Below, in pieces: positions 1 through 6,603 of a stretch of 6,724 nt of DNA. Position 1 is the stretch's first letter, and each line of letters begins with the position of its first letter. Below the pieces are notes generated by a model, which searched no databases, was not told the origin of the DNA, and worked only from the letters and a program-made list of their open reading frames with translations. The position numbers were made by a program, and so were the translations under genes. This stretch comes from Verrucomicrobiota bacterium (lineage in GTDB: Bacteria > Verrucomicrobiota > Verrucomicrobiia > Opitutales > Opitutaceae): assembly GCA_023426435.1 (NCBI GenBank), contig JAFAAS010000145.1, forward strand, positions 1 to 6,724, read 5' to 3'.

Positions 1-1
1 G

Positions 2-994
2 CCCCGCATCCTCGTCATCCGCTACCGCTTCATCGGCGACACCGTCCTCGCGATCCCTTTTCTCCGAAATCTCCGCCGCGCCTTTCCCGACTCCGTCATC
101 GACGTCCTCGCCGAACCGATCTCCGGCGACACGCTCGCCCACTGCCCCTACAAAAACGAAATCATCTACTTCGCCCCGCGCGCGAAAAAGCAATCCCCCC
201 ACCCGCGTTCCCTCGTCGCCTGCGCCCGCCTGCTCCGCCGCCGCCGCTACGATCGCGTTTACATCCTCCGCCGCTCCTTCTCCTCCGCCATCCTTCCGCT
301 CCTCGCCGGCATCCCGCATCGCGTCGGCTTCGCCACCGAGGGCCGCCGCTGGCTCCTCCACCGCAGCACGCCGTATCCGGATAACAAGCACGAGGTCGAA
401 TGCTTCCTCGACATCCTGCGCGCGGACGGAATCCAGGTTCTGGATACGCATAACGAAAACTGGAGCGACCCCGCCGTCGATGCGCGCGTCGCCGCCCGGC
501 TTCCGTCTTCGCACCGCCGCCGCGTTTTTCTCTGCGCGAAATCGATCGTCCCCGCGAAGGACTGGCTCGTCGACCGCTTCGCCGCCACCGCCGGCTGGCT
601 CATCGCCGAGCGCAACTGCGAAATCCATTTCTGCGACGCTCCGTCCAACGCCGCCCACTACGCCGGAATCCTCTCGCTGCTCCCCGCCGCCTTGCGCGCC
701 CACTGCCACGACTGGAGCCGCGAGCTCCCGCTCCGCGACCTCAACTCTCTCCTTCGCTCCATCGATCTCGCGTTCGGCATCGACACCGGTCTCCTCCACA
801 TCGCCGCTTCGTTTCACATTCCCATCGTCGCTCTTTTCGGTCCGCTCGAGCCGTGGCGGTGGCATCCCTGGGACACCGCTCACACCATCCTCCGCCCCGC
901 CGATCTCTCCGGCCCGCAGCCCCTCGCCCGCCTTTCCGTCGCCGAGGTCCAATCCGCTCTCGATCGGCATCTCTCTTCCCTCCCGTCTTCCTGA
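2..994 (+). CDS. Glycosyltransferase family 9 (heptosyltransferase-type), 5' end cut by window
   Basis: This probably transfers a sugar, such as heptose from ADP-heptose, onto a lipopolysaccharide core or similar surface glycan at the cytoplasmic face of the inner membrane. The frame is open from base 2 to a TGA at 992-994, giving 330 residues, near the usual family length, so only a few N-terminal residues (start codon included) are lost. It opens with PRILVIRYRF, then the family signature GDTVLAIPFLRNLRRAFP (fragment residues 12-29). GIPHRVGF follows at 103-110, and FLCAKSIVPAKDW at 176-188 corresponds to the usual HPGA..PAKRW strand. The C-terminal nucleotide-sugar site is clear at 259-281, with GIDTGLLHIAA followed by the PIVALFGP strand. 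No signal peptide or membrane segment is visible. A second family-9 gene starts 38 bases downstream. Family assignment is secure; the sugar and acceptor are unknown, so I give no waaC/waaF symbol. Confidence 0.9.
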   Translation, partial: PRILVIRYRFIGDTVLAIPFLRNLRRAFPDSVIDVLAEPISGDTLAHCPYKNEIIYFAPRAKKQSPHPRSLVACARLLRRRRYDRVYILRRSFSSAILPLLAGIPHRVGFATEGRRWLLHRSTPYPDNKHEVECFLDILRADGIQVLDTHNENWSDPAVDARVAARLPSSHRRRVFLCAKSIVPAKDWLVDRFAATAGWLIAERNCEIHFCDAPSNAAHYAGILSLLPAALRAHCHDWSRELPLRDLNSLLRSIDLAFGIDTGLLHIAASFHIPIVALFGPLEPWRWHPWDTAHTILRPADLSGPQPLARLSVAEVQSALDRHLSSLPSS

Positions 995-1032
995 GCAACG
1001 GCGAAGGCCCCTCCCTCCTTCACCTCCCATCC

Positions 1033-2133
1033 ATGTCCCTTCCTCCCGCCACACCTCTCGTCATCCGCTTCGGAGCTTTCGGCGACATGGTCTTGATGAT
1101 CCCAATCCTCAAGCTCCTCCATCAACGCTACGGCGCCCCCTGCGATGTCGTCGCCTCCGGCGCCTGGACCGAACCGCTCCTCCAGCGCGTCCCTTCCGTC
1201 GGCCAGCGTTTCTACCTCACCAGCCGGCGCGCCTCCTACTGGTTCAACCGCTCTCAACAACAGCTCGTCCGCTGGCTCCGCTCGCGGCCCCGCGGTCCTG
1301 TTTACGTTTTCGAATCCGACGAAAAACCGCTCTCCCTCCTCGGCCGCGCCGGTTTCCCTCGCGATCACATTTGCACGCTGCGCGATTTCCCGCGCCAACC
1401 CGGCGAACACATCCTCGCTCAAACCGCCCGCCTCGCCCGCGCCGCGCCCGCCGCTTTCTCTTCTTTCTCACCTTCGCCCACCACCCCGCTCCCCGATTCC
1501 CGCCCCGTTCTCACCGACGCCGATCACCGCGATTGCGCCGCCTGGCTCGCCCAACACCGGATCGACTCCGCCCCGCTCGTTCTCCTCCAGGCCGGCAACA
1601 AGAAAACCATGAAGGGCGGCGATCGCCATCGCGCCTCCAACGTCGACTCCTGGCCCGAAGAGCGCTGGGCTCGCGTCATCGAGGGCGTGTTTTCCTCCCT
1701 TCCTTCGGCACGCATCGTCCTCTGCGGCTCACCGTCCGAACGTCCGCTCGCCGAAGACATCGCCGCTCATCTGCCCTCCGCGCGCCACCGTCTCCTCATC
1801 GCCACCGACGAACTCCCCATCCCGCGCCTCCTCGCGCTCCAATCCCGCGCGCACAGCCTCATCTCCGTCAACACCGGCCCCGCTCACTCCGCCGCCGCGA
1901 TGGGTTGCCCGCTCGTCGTTCTTTTCACGCGCCACCCCCACCGCGCCGCCGACCTCTATGCGCCGGTCGCCACCACCGGTCCCATCAAAATCATCCAACC
2001 TTCCCCTTCCCAAACCGATCCTTCTCTCGCCACCATCACTCCCGACCACGTCCTCGCCGCCTGGCGCGCACTTTCATCTCCCTCCCCAGCGCGGGCGAAG
2101 GATCTCTGTGATTCCTCTCCGTTTCCCTCCTGA
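1033..2133 (+). CDS. Second glycosyltransferase family 9 protein (heptosyltransferase-like)
   Basis: This is a 366-residue family-9 glycosyltransferase, probably acting in the same surface-glycan pathway as the preceding gene. The N-terminal domain starts with LVIRFGAFGDMVLMIPILK (residues 9-27). The linker at about 137-160 is rich in Ser/Pro. The C-terminal domain begins at VLLQAGNKKTMKGG (183-196), continues through SWPEERW (206-212), and has the donor-site motif SVNTGPAHSAAAMGCPLVVLF (278-298, in which NTGPAH matches the family's xDTGxxH with Asn for Asp). The frame is open from 853, but ATG 1033 places the signature near the N-terminus as the family expects, and the earlier stretch overlaps gene 1 and is Arg/Pro-rich. 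No Shine-Dalgarno sequence precedes the ATG. The last 18 or so residues, SPSPARAKDLCDSSPFPS, do not look like family sequence and may come from a repeat. It ends 9 bases before the ABC ATPase gene, so co-transcription is likely. The substrate is unknown. Confidence 0.9.
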   Translation: MSLPPATPLVIRFGAFGDMVLMIPILKLLHQRYGAPCDVVASGAWTEPLLQRVPSVGQRFYLTSRRASYWFNRSQQQLVRWLRSRPRGPVYVFESDEKPLSLLGRAGFPRDHICTLRDFPRQPGEHILAQTARLARAAPAAFSSFSPSPTTPLPDSRPVLTDADHRDCAAWLAQHRIDSAPLVLLQAGNKKTMKGGDRHRASNVDSWPEERWARVIEGVFSSLPSARIVLCGSPSERPLAEDIAAHLPSARHRLLIATDELPIPRLLALQSRAHSLISVNTGPAHSAAAMGCPLVVLFTRHPHRAADLYAPVATTGPIKIIQPSPSQTDPSLATITPDHVLAAWRALSSPSPARAKDLCDSSPFPS

Positions 2134-2142
2134 TCGCCACCC

Positions 2143-3117
2143 ATGCCTCTTCTCGACGTCAACGATCTGCGCACCCATTTCCACACCCGCCAGGGCGTGG
2201 TGCGCGCGGTCGATGGCGTCAGCTTCTCCCTCGAACGCGGCGAAACCCTCGGCCTCGTCGGCGAATCCGGCTCCGGCAAATCCGTCACGTGCTACTCCCT
2301 CCTCGGCCTCGTCCCGCAACCGCCCGCCCGCATCGAAAGCGGCACCGCACTCTTCGACGGCATCGACCTCCTGCGCTGTTCGCCGACCCAAGCGCGCTCC
2401 ATCCGCGGGAAACGCATCGCGATGGTCTTCCAAGATCCGATGACGTCATTGAATCCTTACCTTCGGATTTCCGAGCAACTCATCGAACCGCTCCTCATCC
2501 ACGAAAAAATCTCCCGCCGCGACGCGCTCGCCCGCGCCACCGCGATGCTCGAGTCCGTCGGCATCAACGACGCCGCGCGCCGGCTCCATCAATATCCCCA
2601 CGAATTCTCCGGCGGCATGCGCCAGCGCGTCGTCATCGCCATGGCGCTGATCACCCAGCCCGAGCTCCTCATCGCCGACGAACCGACCACCGCCCTCGAC
2701 GTCACCGTCCAAGCCCAGATCCTCGAACTCATCAAAGCCACCCAGCGCGAACTCGGCATGGCCGTCATCTTCGTCACCCACGATCTCGCCGTCGTCTCCG
2801 GACTCTGCGATCGCGTCCAGGTCATGTATGCCGGCCGCATCGTCGAAACCGCCCCCACGTCCACCCTCTTCACGTCTCCCCGCCACCCCTACACGCGCGC
2901 CCTCCAGCACTCCATCCCCGCCCTCCAACCCAAAGGCGCCGCGCTCTACACCATCCCCGGCCTTCCTCCCGATCTCTCCAAACCACTCCCCGGCTGCCCG
3001 TTCGCGCCACGCTGCGAATTCGCCGTCGACAAATGTTTCAACACCCCCGCGAAACTCCTCGAAACCGCGCCCGGCCACGCCCACGCCTGCCTCCGCGCCC
3101 AACTCGGCGAAATCTAA
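2143..3117 (+). CDS. oppD: Peptide/nickel-type ABC transporter ATPase, OppD/DppD subunit
   Basis: This is the first of two ATPases that power an oligopeptide/dipeptide (or related peptide/nickel family) importer at the cytoplasmic side of the inner membrane. At 324 residues it has the normal family length. Visible motifs are Walker A GESGSGKS (40-47), Q-loop Q97 in VFQDPMTSLNP, ABC signature FSGGMRQR (155-162), Walker B LLIADE (175-180), TTALD after it, and H-loop H213 in VTHDL. The C-terminal oligopeptide-transporter extension is complete: HPYT (248-251), GCPFAPRC (284-291), and four cysteines C285, C291, C298 and C316. Such cysteines bind an iron-sulfur cluster in some DppD/OppD proteins. 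FSGGMRQR instead of FSGGQRQR is typical of the D subunit. It begins 9 bases after the second glycosyltransferase and has no Shine-Dalgarno sequence. Its partner follows at 3239. No permease or binding-protein gene is in the window, so the transported substrate cannot be decided; dppD is an equally fair name. Confidence 0.95.
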   Translation: MPLLDVNDLRTHFHTRQGVVRAVDGVSFSLERGETLGLVGESGSGKSVTCYSLLGLVPQPPARIESGTALFDGIDLLRCSPTQARSIRGKRIAMVFQDPMTSLNPYLRISEQLIEPLLIHEKISRRDALARATAMLESVGINDAARRLHQYPHEFSGGMRQRVVIAMALITQPELLIADEPTTALDVTVQAQILELIKATQRELGMAVIFVTHDLAVVSGLCDRVQVMYAGRIVETAPTSTLFTSPRHPYTRALQHSIPALQPKGAALYTIPGLPPDLSKPLPGCPFAPRCEFAVDKCFNTPAKLLETAPGHAHACLRAQLGEI

Positions 3118-3130
3118 CTCCCTCGTAGCG

Positions 3131-3148
3131 GAAACGCGTGAGCGTTTC
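3131..3148. repeat. Short perfect hairpin with GTGA loop after oppD
   Basis: A 7-bp perfect stem (GAAACGC at 3131-3137 with GCGTTTC at 3142-3148) encloses the loop GTGA, which as RNA is a GNRA tetraloop. It is preceded by GTAGCG (3125-3130) and starts 13 bases after the oppD stop. No T-run follows, so it is not a classic intrinsic terminator. The format GTAGCGGAA - stem - GTGAG - stem - TTCG resembles, from memory, dispersed intergenic repeats in planctomycete and verrucomicrobial genomes. It could stabilise the 3' end of the upstream message or just be a repeat copy. Confidence 0.5.
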
Positions 3149-3161
3149 GTCCTCCCCCCAC

Positions 3162-3236
3162 ATCCGCATCCATCCGTGGTAAAAACCTTCTCCGCCACTT
3201 CATTCGTGTGAATCCGTGTCCACTCGTGGTTCGCCT
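3162..3236. repeat. Roughly 10-base periodic dispersed repeat (ATCCGTGTCC / ATTCGTGGTT units)
   Basis: The oppD-oppF gap contains back-to-back decamer-like units: ATCCGCATCC ATCCGTGGTA at 3162-3181, then ATTCGTGTGA ATCCGTGTCC ACTCGTGGTT at 3202-3231. On the minus strand the second block reads as the peptide NHEWTRIHTNE. I recognise that string as a common false protein produced by intergenic repeats in Verrucomicrobia and related bacteria. The repeat runs to within a few bases of the oppF start codon. I infer a dispersed repeat, not a gene. A related copy lies just downstream of oppF at 4232-4251. Confidence 0.6.
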
Positions 3237-3238
3237 TC

Positions 3239-4207
<969 letters not shown>

Positions 4208-4231
4208 GGCGACGCCTCCCGATCCCGCCGC

Positions 4232-4251
4232 TCCGCGTCCATTCGCGCTTC
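4232..4251. repeat. Degenerate copy of the ATCCGTGTCC-type repeat after oppF
   Basis: TCCGCGTCCATTCGCGCTTC matches the unit at 3213-3232 (TCCGTGTCCACTCGTGGTTC) at 16 of 20 positions by eye. It follows a GTAGGGCGACGCCTC stretch overlapping the oppF stop codon (from about 4204), which is reminiscent of the GTAGCGG-type sequence following oppD. Both ATPase genes are therefore followed by a similar two-part arrangement. I infer dispersed repeat copies; function is unknown. Confidence 0.4.
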
Positions 4252-4265
4252 ATCAAAGCCCAGAC

Positions 4266-4321
4266 TCAGGGTAACCCTGAATCGCTGTCACAAGGGAACT
4301 TATCAATTCCCTAGGTCACAA
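4266..4321. promoter_or_regulatory. Cluster of short symmetrical elements upstream of the helical-protein gene
   Basis: Three elements sit together in a locally AT-richer stretch. TCAGGGT-A-ACCCTGA (4266-4280) is a near-perfect palindrome with a single central base. AGGGAA (4293-4298) and TTCCCT (4307-4312) form a 6-bp inverted repeat around an 8-base spacer. GTCACAA occurs twice, at 4287-4293 and 4315-4321, 28 bases apart. There is no T-run, so it does not resemble an intrinsic terminator. A palindrome plus spaced repeats 100-155 bases ahead of a start codon fits a regulator-binding region or promoter, but I see no convincing -35/-10 pair. The call is inferential. Confidence 0.3.
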
Positions 4322-4421
4322 TACCGCCCGCAGCCCGGCTCCGTCGGCACGCGTCCAGCGCTTGTTCGCCGTCCGCTACCAGCGGTCTCCCGCGGCTGCT
4401 TCCTCCAGCTCCAGCTCAGCC

Positions 4422-5372
4422 ATGTCACTCCCGGATTCGACGATCACCTTGTTGCAGGATGAAGCCTACCTTCATCTCTGTCGCAAAACCGTCGAAGACG
4501 CGCTCGGCCAGATCGCCGCGCAGCGCACCGAGGTCGAAAGCACTCGGCCTCCGTTCGGCATCCTCGCCACCCGCAGCACGCGCGAAGCTTTCCAAGCCTC
4601 GCTGCAAACCGTGCTCACCGACGAGGCCGCCCTGCGCAGCCGTCTCGGGAAAATCAACCTGCTCGAGAACGCGTTGAAATCTCGTATCCAGCGCGAGCTT
4701 CACGCGTTTCTCGAGCGGGCCTCCGCCGATTACGGCAAGAGCCGCCGGGTTCTTGCCGTAATCGATGCGTGGGAATTGCTGCTTCCGACTTACAACGAAA
4801 AACTCAAGGCCCTCGCCCGCGAGCTCCGCGAAGCTTCCCAAGCGGTCCAATACCAAATCCAAACGTCACACGAGGACTACGAGCGCCGCATCCGCTGCCT
4901 CGCTCAACTCCGCTTCGCCGCCGTCAGCCTCGACACCGCCGCGAACCAGATGGAGACCGTCTCGAAACGAATCGAGCAGGCCGGCGGAGCCCTCTTCAGC
5001 TGCGTCACTCTTCCCGAACCTCCGTTCATCCGCCAAACCGAGTGGACCGATCGCACGATCAAGCTGATCGACTCCGAACTGGTCGCCGCACTCAACCGCG
5101 CCGAATCCGGCGTGCGCAGTCTCATCGCCGACAACCTCGCGCTTCTTCGCGCCCACGCCGCTCGCGCCCGCAATCTCGTCGGCGATGTCGCGTATCATTA
5201 TCTCGAACACTACTGGAGCCAGCTGCGCGCCCACGCCCAGGCGCACTACGTTTCCGAAAGCGATGTCGACGAGGTCATCACCCGCCTCGAAGACCGCTAC
5301 ATCGCCGCCGACATCCAGCAGCGCATGCACGCCCTCGCCGAAGCCGTCGACCCCTACGGCTTCGTCCGGTAG
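4422..5372 (+). CDS. Unrecognised cytoplasmic, almost all-helical protein
   Basis: I do not recognise this 316-residue protein. It has no signal peptide, no membrane segment and no nucleotide-binding motif. It is rich in Glu, Arg, Ala, Leu and Gln and reads as a chain of long amphipathic helices, probably coiled coil: about 10-40, 53-103, 121-190 and 206-270, with a final helix at about 278-308. A short Pro-containing break (LPEPPFIRQTEW, 197-208) divides it into two halves. The C-terminus is DPYGFVR. It has three cysteines (C20, C159, C194) in no metal-site pattern. ATG 4422 is chosen; an in-frame TTG at 4362 would add a Ser/Ala-rich 20-residue leader that looks non-coding. Neither start has a Shine-Dalgarno sequence. 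It is flanked by 214- and 355-base gaps, so it is probably transcribed alone. The length of the open frame and its balanced composition support a real gene; a structural or scaffold role is a guess. Confidence 0.8.
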   Translation: MSLPDSTITLLQDEAYLHLCRKTVEDALGQIAAQRTEVESTRPPFGILATRSTREAFQASLQTVLTDEAALRSRLGKINLLENALKSRIQRELHAFLERASADYGKSRRVLAVIDAWELLLPTYNEKLKALARELREASQAVQYQIQTSHEDYERRIRCLAQLRFAAVSLDTAANQMETVSKRIEQAGGALFSCVTLPEPPFIRQTEWTDRTIKLIDSELVAALNRAESGVRSLIADNLALLRAHAARARNLVGDVAYHYLEHYWSQLRAHAQAHYVSESDVDEVITRLEDRYIAADIQQRMHALAEAVDPYGFVR

Positions 5373-5399
5373 TCGAGTCGCTTCACTGACAGCGCCCCG

Positions 5400-5416
5400 C
5401 CCCATCCTTGGGGTTT
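5400..5416 (+). terminator. Possible weak intrinsic terminator
   Basis: A 5-bp stem CCCCA/TGGGG (5400-5404 and 5409-5413) with a TCCT loop is followed by TTTGAAGTTTGATCC. It lies 28 bases after the stop codon of the helical-protein gene, where a terminator would be expected. The stem is short and the T-run is only three bases before interruption, so termination efficiency is doubtful. Confidence 0.35.
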
Positions 5417-5434
5417 GAAGTTTGATCCTTCTCT

Positions 5435-5462
5435 GGATCTCGGAGCTTGGATCTCGGAGCTT
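5435..5462. repeat. 14-bp perfect tandem duplication
   Basis: GGATCTCGGAGCTT occurs twice in direct succession (5435-5448 and 5449-5462) with no mismatch. It sits in non-coding sequence between the possible terminator and the nested inverted repeat. It is likely a slippage-type or simple intergenic repeat; no function is evident. Confidence 0.8.
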
Positions 5463-5471
5463 CCGTTTCGC

Positions 5472-5660
5472 CTAGTGTGGCGTCCCGCAAGTAACTTTAG
5501 GAATTCGAATGCCAAATGGTGGCTGTCATTCTGAGCGCAGCGAAGAATCCACGTGTGCGTCCGCGGCCGATCGTCGCCCTGGATTCTTCGCTACGCTCAG
5601 AATGACGACCACTGTTAGGTGCCCCGAATTATCGAGGTTTCCTGCGGGACACGACACTAG
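5472..5660. mobile_element. 189-bp nested inverted repeat, MITE-like or insertion remnant
   Basis: The outer ends are inverted repeats of 18 bp: CTAGTGTGGCGTCCCGCA at 5472-5489 and TGCGGGACACGACACTAG at 5643-5660, which match at 16 of 18 positions. Inside them the two sides stay partly complementary (for example AATTCG at 5503-5508 against CGAATT at 5625-5630), and at the centre lies a second, stronger 33-bp inverted repeat. The element holds no reading frame with protein-like sequence and no transposase. Each end carries CTAG, so a TA or CTAG target duplication is possible, but because CTAG is itself palindromic this cannot be told from the repeat. Length, terminal inverted repeats and lack of genes fit a non-autonomous miniature element moved by a transposase elsewhere. 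A folded regulatory RNA is an alternative. Confidence 0.55.
5519..5612. repeat. Central 33-bp inverted repeat around TCATTCTGAGCG...CGAAGAATCCA
   Basis: The left arm 5519-5551 and right arm 5580-5612 pair at 30 of 33 positions, plus one G-T wobble, around a 28-base loop (5552-5579). The core TCATTCTGAGCGCAGCGAAG continuing to AATCCA is one I recognise as a very common dispersed intergenic repeat in many phyla. Read on the minus strand it gives the false peptides ILSVAKNP and SSLRSE. As RNA or single-stranded DNA it would form a long stable hairpin, and it could end transcription from either side even though no T-run follows directly. Confidence 0.8.
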
Positions 5661-5663
5661 CAT

Positions 5664-5669
5664 TATATT
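5664..5669 (+). promoter_or_regulatory. Candidate -10 hexamer TATATT for the nucleotidyltransferase gene
   Basis: TATATT lies 58 bases before the ATG at 5728 and only four bases beyond the right end of the nested inverted repeat, in one of the few AT-rich spots of the window. At 17-18 bases upstream there is no good -35 (CCTGCG or TCCTGC), so this is a partial match to a housekeeping promoter. If real, its -35 side would lie inside the repeat element. Confidence 0.25.
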
Positions 5670-5727
5670 GATCGACTGAACGCAACGTCGCCGCGCGTGG
5701 CGCCGCTCCCCATTGCGGAACCACCCC

Positions 5728-6516
5728 ATGTTCCCCCACCACGCGCAAACCATCGAACACCTCAGCTCCGCGTTCCAATCCGACCCCAGCGTCCTCGCTC
5801 TCATCCTCGGCGGATCGATCGCCCACGGCTTCGCGAAGCCCGACTCCGATGTCGACGTCACGATCGTCATCTCCCCCGCCGACTACCAACAGAGGCAGCG
5901 CGAGGGACGCCTCCATTACAACAACCGCGAGCTCTGCGCCTACGACGGCTACATCGACGGCAAATACGTCGATCTCGACTTCCTCAAAACCGTCGCCGCC
6001 CGCGGCAGCGATCCAATCCGCTACGCCTTCGAGGGAAATCGCATTCTGTTCTCCCGCATCGACGATCTCGAATCCCTCCTCGCCGCCATCGTTCGTTTCC
6101 CCGTCGCGGAAAAATCCGCGCGCCTCCAGCGCTTCGCCGCCCAGCTCCTCGCCTGGCGCTGGTATTACAGCGAATCGCTTCGCCAGCAAAATCGCTACCT
6201 CTCCTTCCTCGCCCTCCAAAAACTCGTCCTTTTCAGCGCGCGCCTGATCTTAACGGAAAACGAACTTCTATTCCCTTACCACAAATGGATGCTCCGCGTC
6301 CTCGCCGCCGCACCACGCCAACCCGCCGGTCTCATCCAAAATCTTGATACACTCCTCACGTTCCCTCCTTGGGAAACCGTCGACCGCCACGTCCGCAGCC
6401 TGCTCGCATTCGTCGGCATCGACTTCGCCACCGCCGACGCCTCCTGGCCCACGCACTTCATGAAAGACACCGAACTACGCTGGGTCACCGAGGAAGCCTG
6501 CATCGACGACATCTAG
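5728..6516 (+). CDS. Stand-alone nucleotidyltransferase-fold protein (Pol-beta superfamily)
   Basis: This 262-residue protein should transfer a nucleoside monophosphate from an NTP to an unknown acceptor. The catalytic signature is clear: LILGGSIAHGF (residues 25-35) followed by the metal-binding pair in SDVDVTIV (D41, D43). A likely third acidic residue is in KYVDLDFL (D82 or D84). After the fold comes a helical C-terminal half with LAWRWYYSESLRQQNRYLSFLALQ (141-164) and LFPYHKWMLRVL (181-192). The YHKW stretch recurs, from memory, in uncharacterised bacterial nucleotidyltransferases related to aminoglycoside/lincosamide-type enzymes. No HEPN partner or zinc finger is next to it, which argues against a simple MNT/HEPN toxin-antitoxin pair. 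ATG 5728 is chosen over TTG 5713, which would add only MRNHP. GGA lies about 10 bases upstream, too weak to call a ribosome site. The acceptor substrate is unknown; drug modification is one possibility only. Confidence 0.85.
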   Translation: MFPHHAQTIEHLSSAFQSDPSVLALILGGSIAHGFAKPDSDVDVTIVISPADYQQRQREGRLHYNNRELCAYDGYIDGKYVDLDFLKTVAARGSDPIRYAFEGNRILFSRIDDLESLLAAIVRFPVAEKSARLQRFAAQLLAWRWYYSESLRQQNRYLSFLALQKLVLFSARLILTENELLFPYHKWMLRVLAAAPRQPAGLIQNLDTLLTFPPWETVDRHVRSLLAFVGIDFATADASWPTHFMKDTELRWVTEEACIDDI

Positions 6517-6603
6517 CCTGCAGCTCGCCACCAAACTCCATCCCGCGAACAAGAAACTCAAAACCCACTCGCCCGTCCACGCGTCTGTCCCCGGCACCTA
6601 CTT

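Noticed and set aside
853..1032. Extended start for the second glycosyltransferase at 853
   Set aside because: It would overlap gene 1 by over 140 bases and add an Arg/Pro-rich leader before the normal family N-terminus; ATG 1033 fits much better.
480..2111. Long + strand open frame of 543 codons spanning both glycosyltransferase genes
   Set aside because: Its product is a Ser/Pro/Arg-rich string with no domain, and it overlaps two genes with clear family motifs. It is a frame shadow caused by C-rich third codon positions.
3162..3236. CRISPR-like array between oppD and oppF
   Set aside because: The units are about 10 bases, degenerate and without unique spacers, and no cas gene is present.
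3118..3238. Intrinsic terminator between oppD and oppF
   Set aside because: The hairpin at 3131-3148 is not followed by a T-run, and the two ATPases are expected to be expressed together.
4362..4421. TTG start at 4362 for the helical protein
   Set aside because: It adds a Ser/Ala-rich segment (AAASSSSSSA) that looks non-coding; ATG 4422 begins the protein-like sequence.
5526..5870. Minus-strand open frame containing ILSVAKNP and SSLRSE peptides
   Set aside because: These strings come from translating the central inverted repeat, a well-known false-protein signature. The rest overlaps the nucleotidyltransferase gene antisense.
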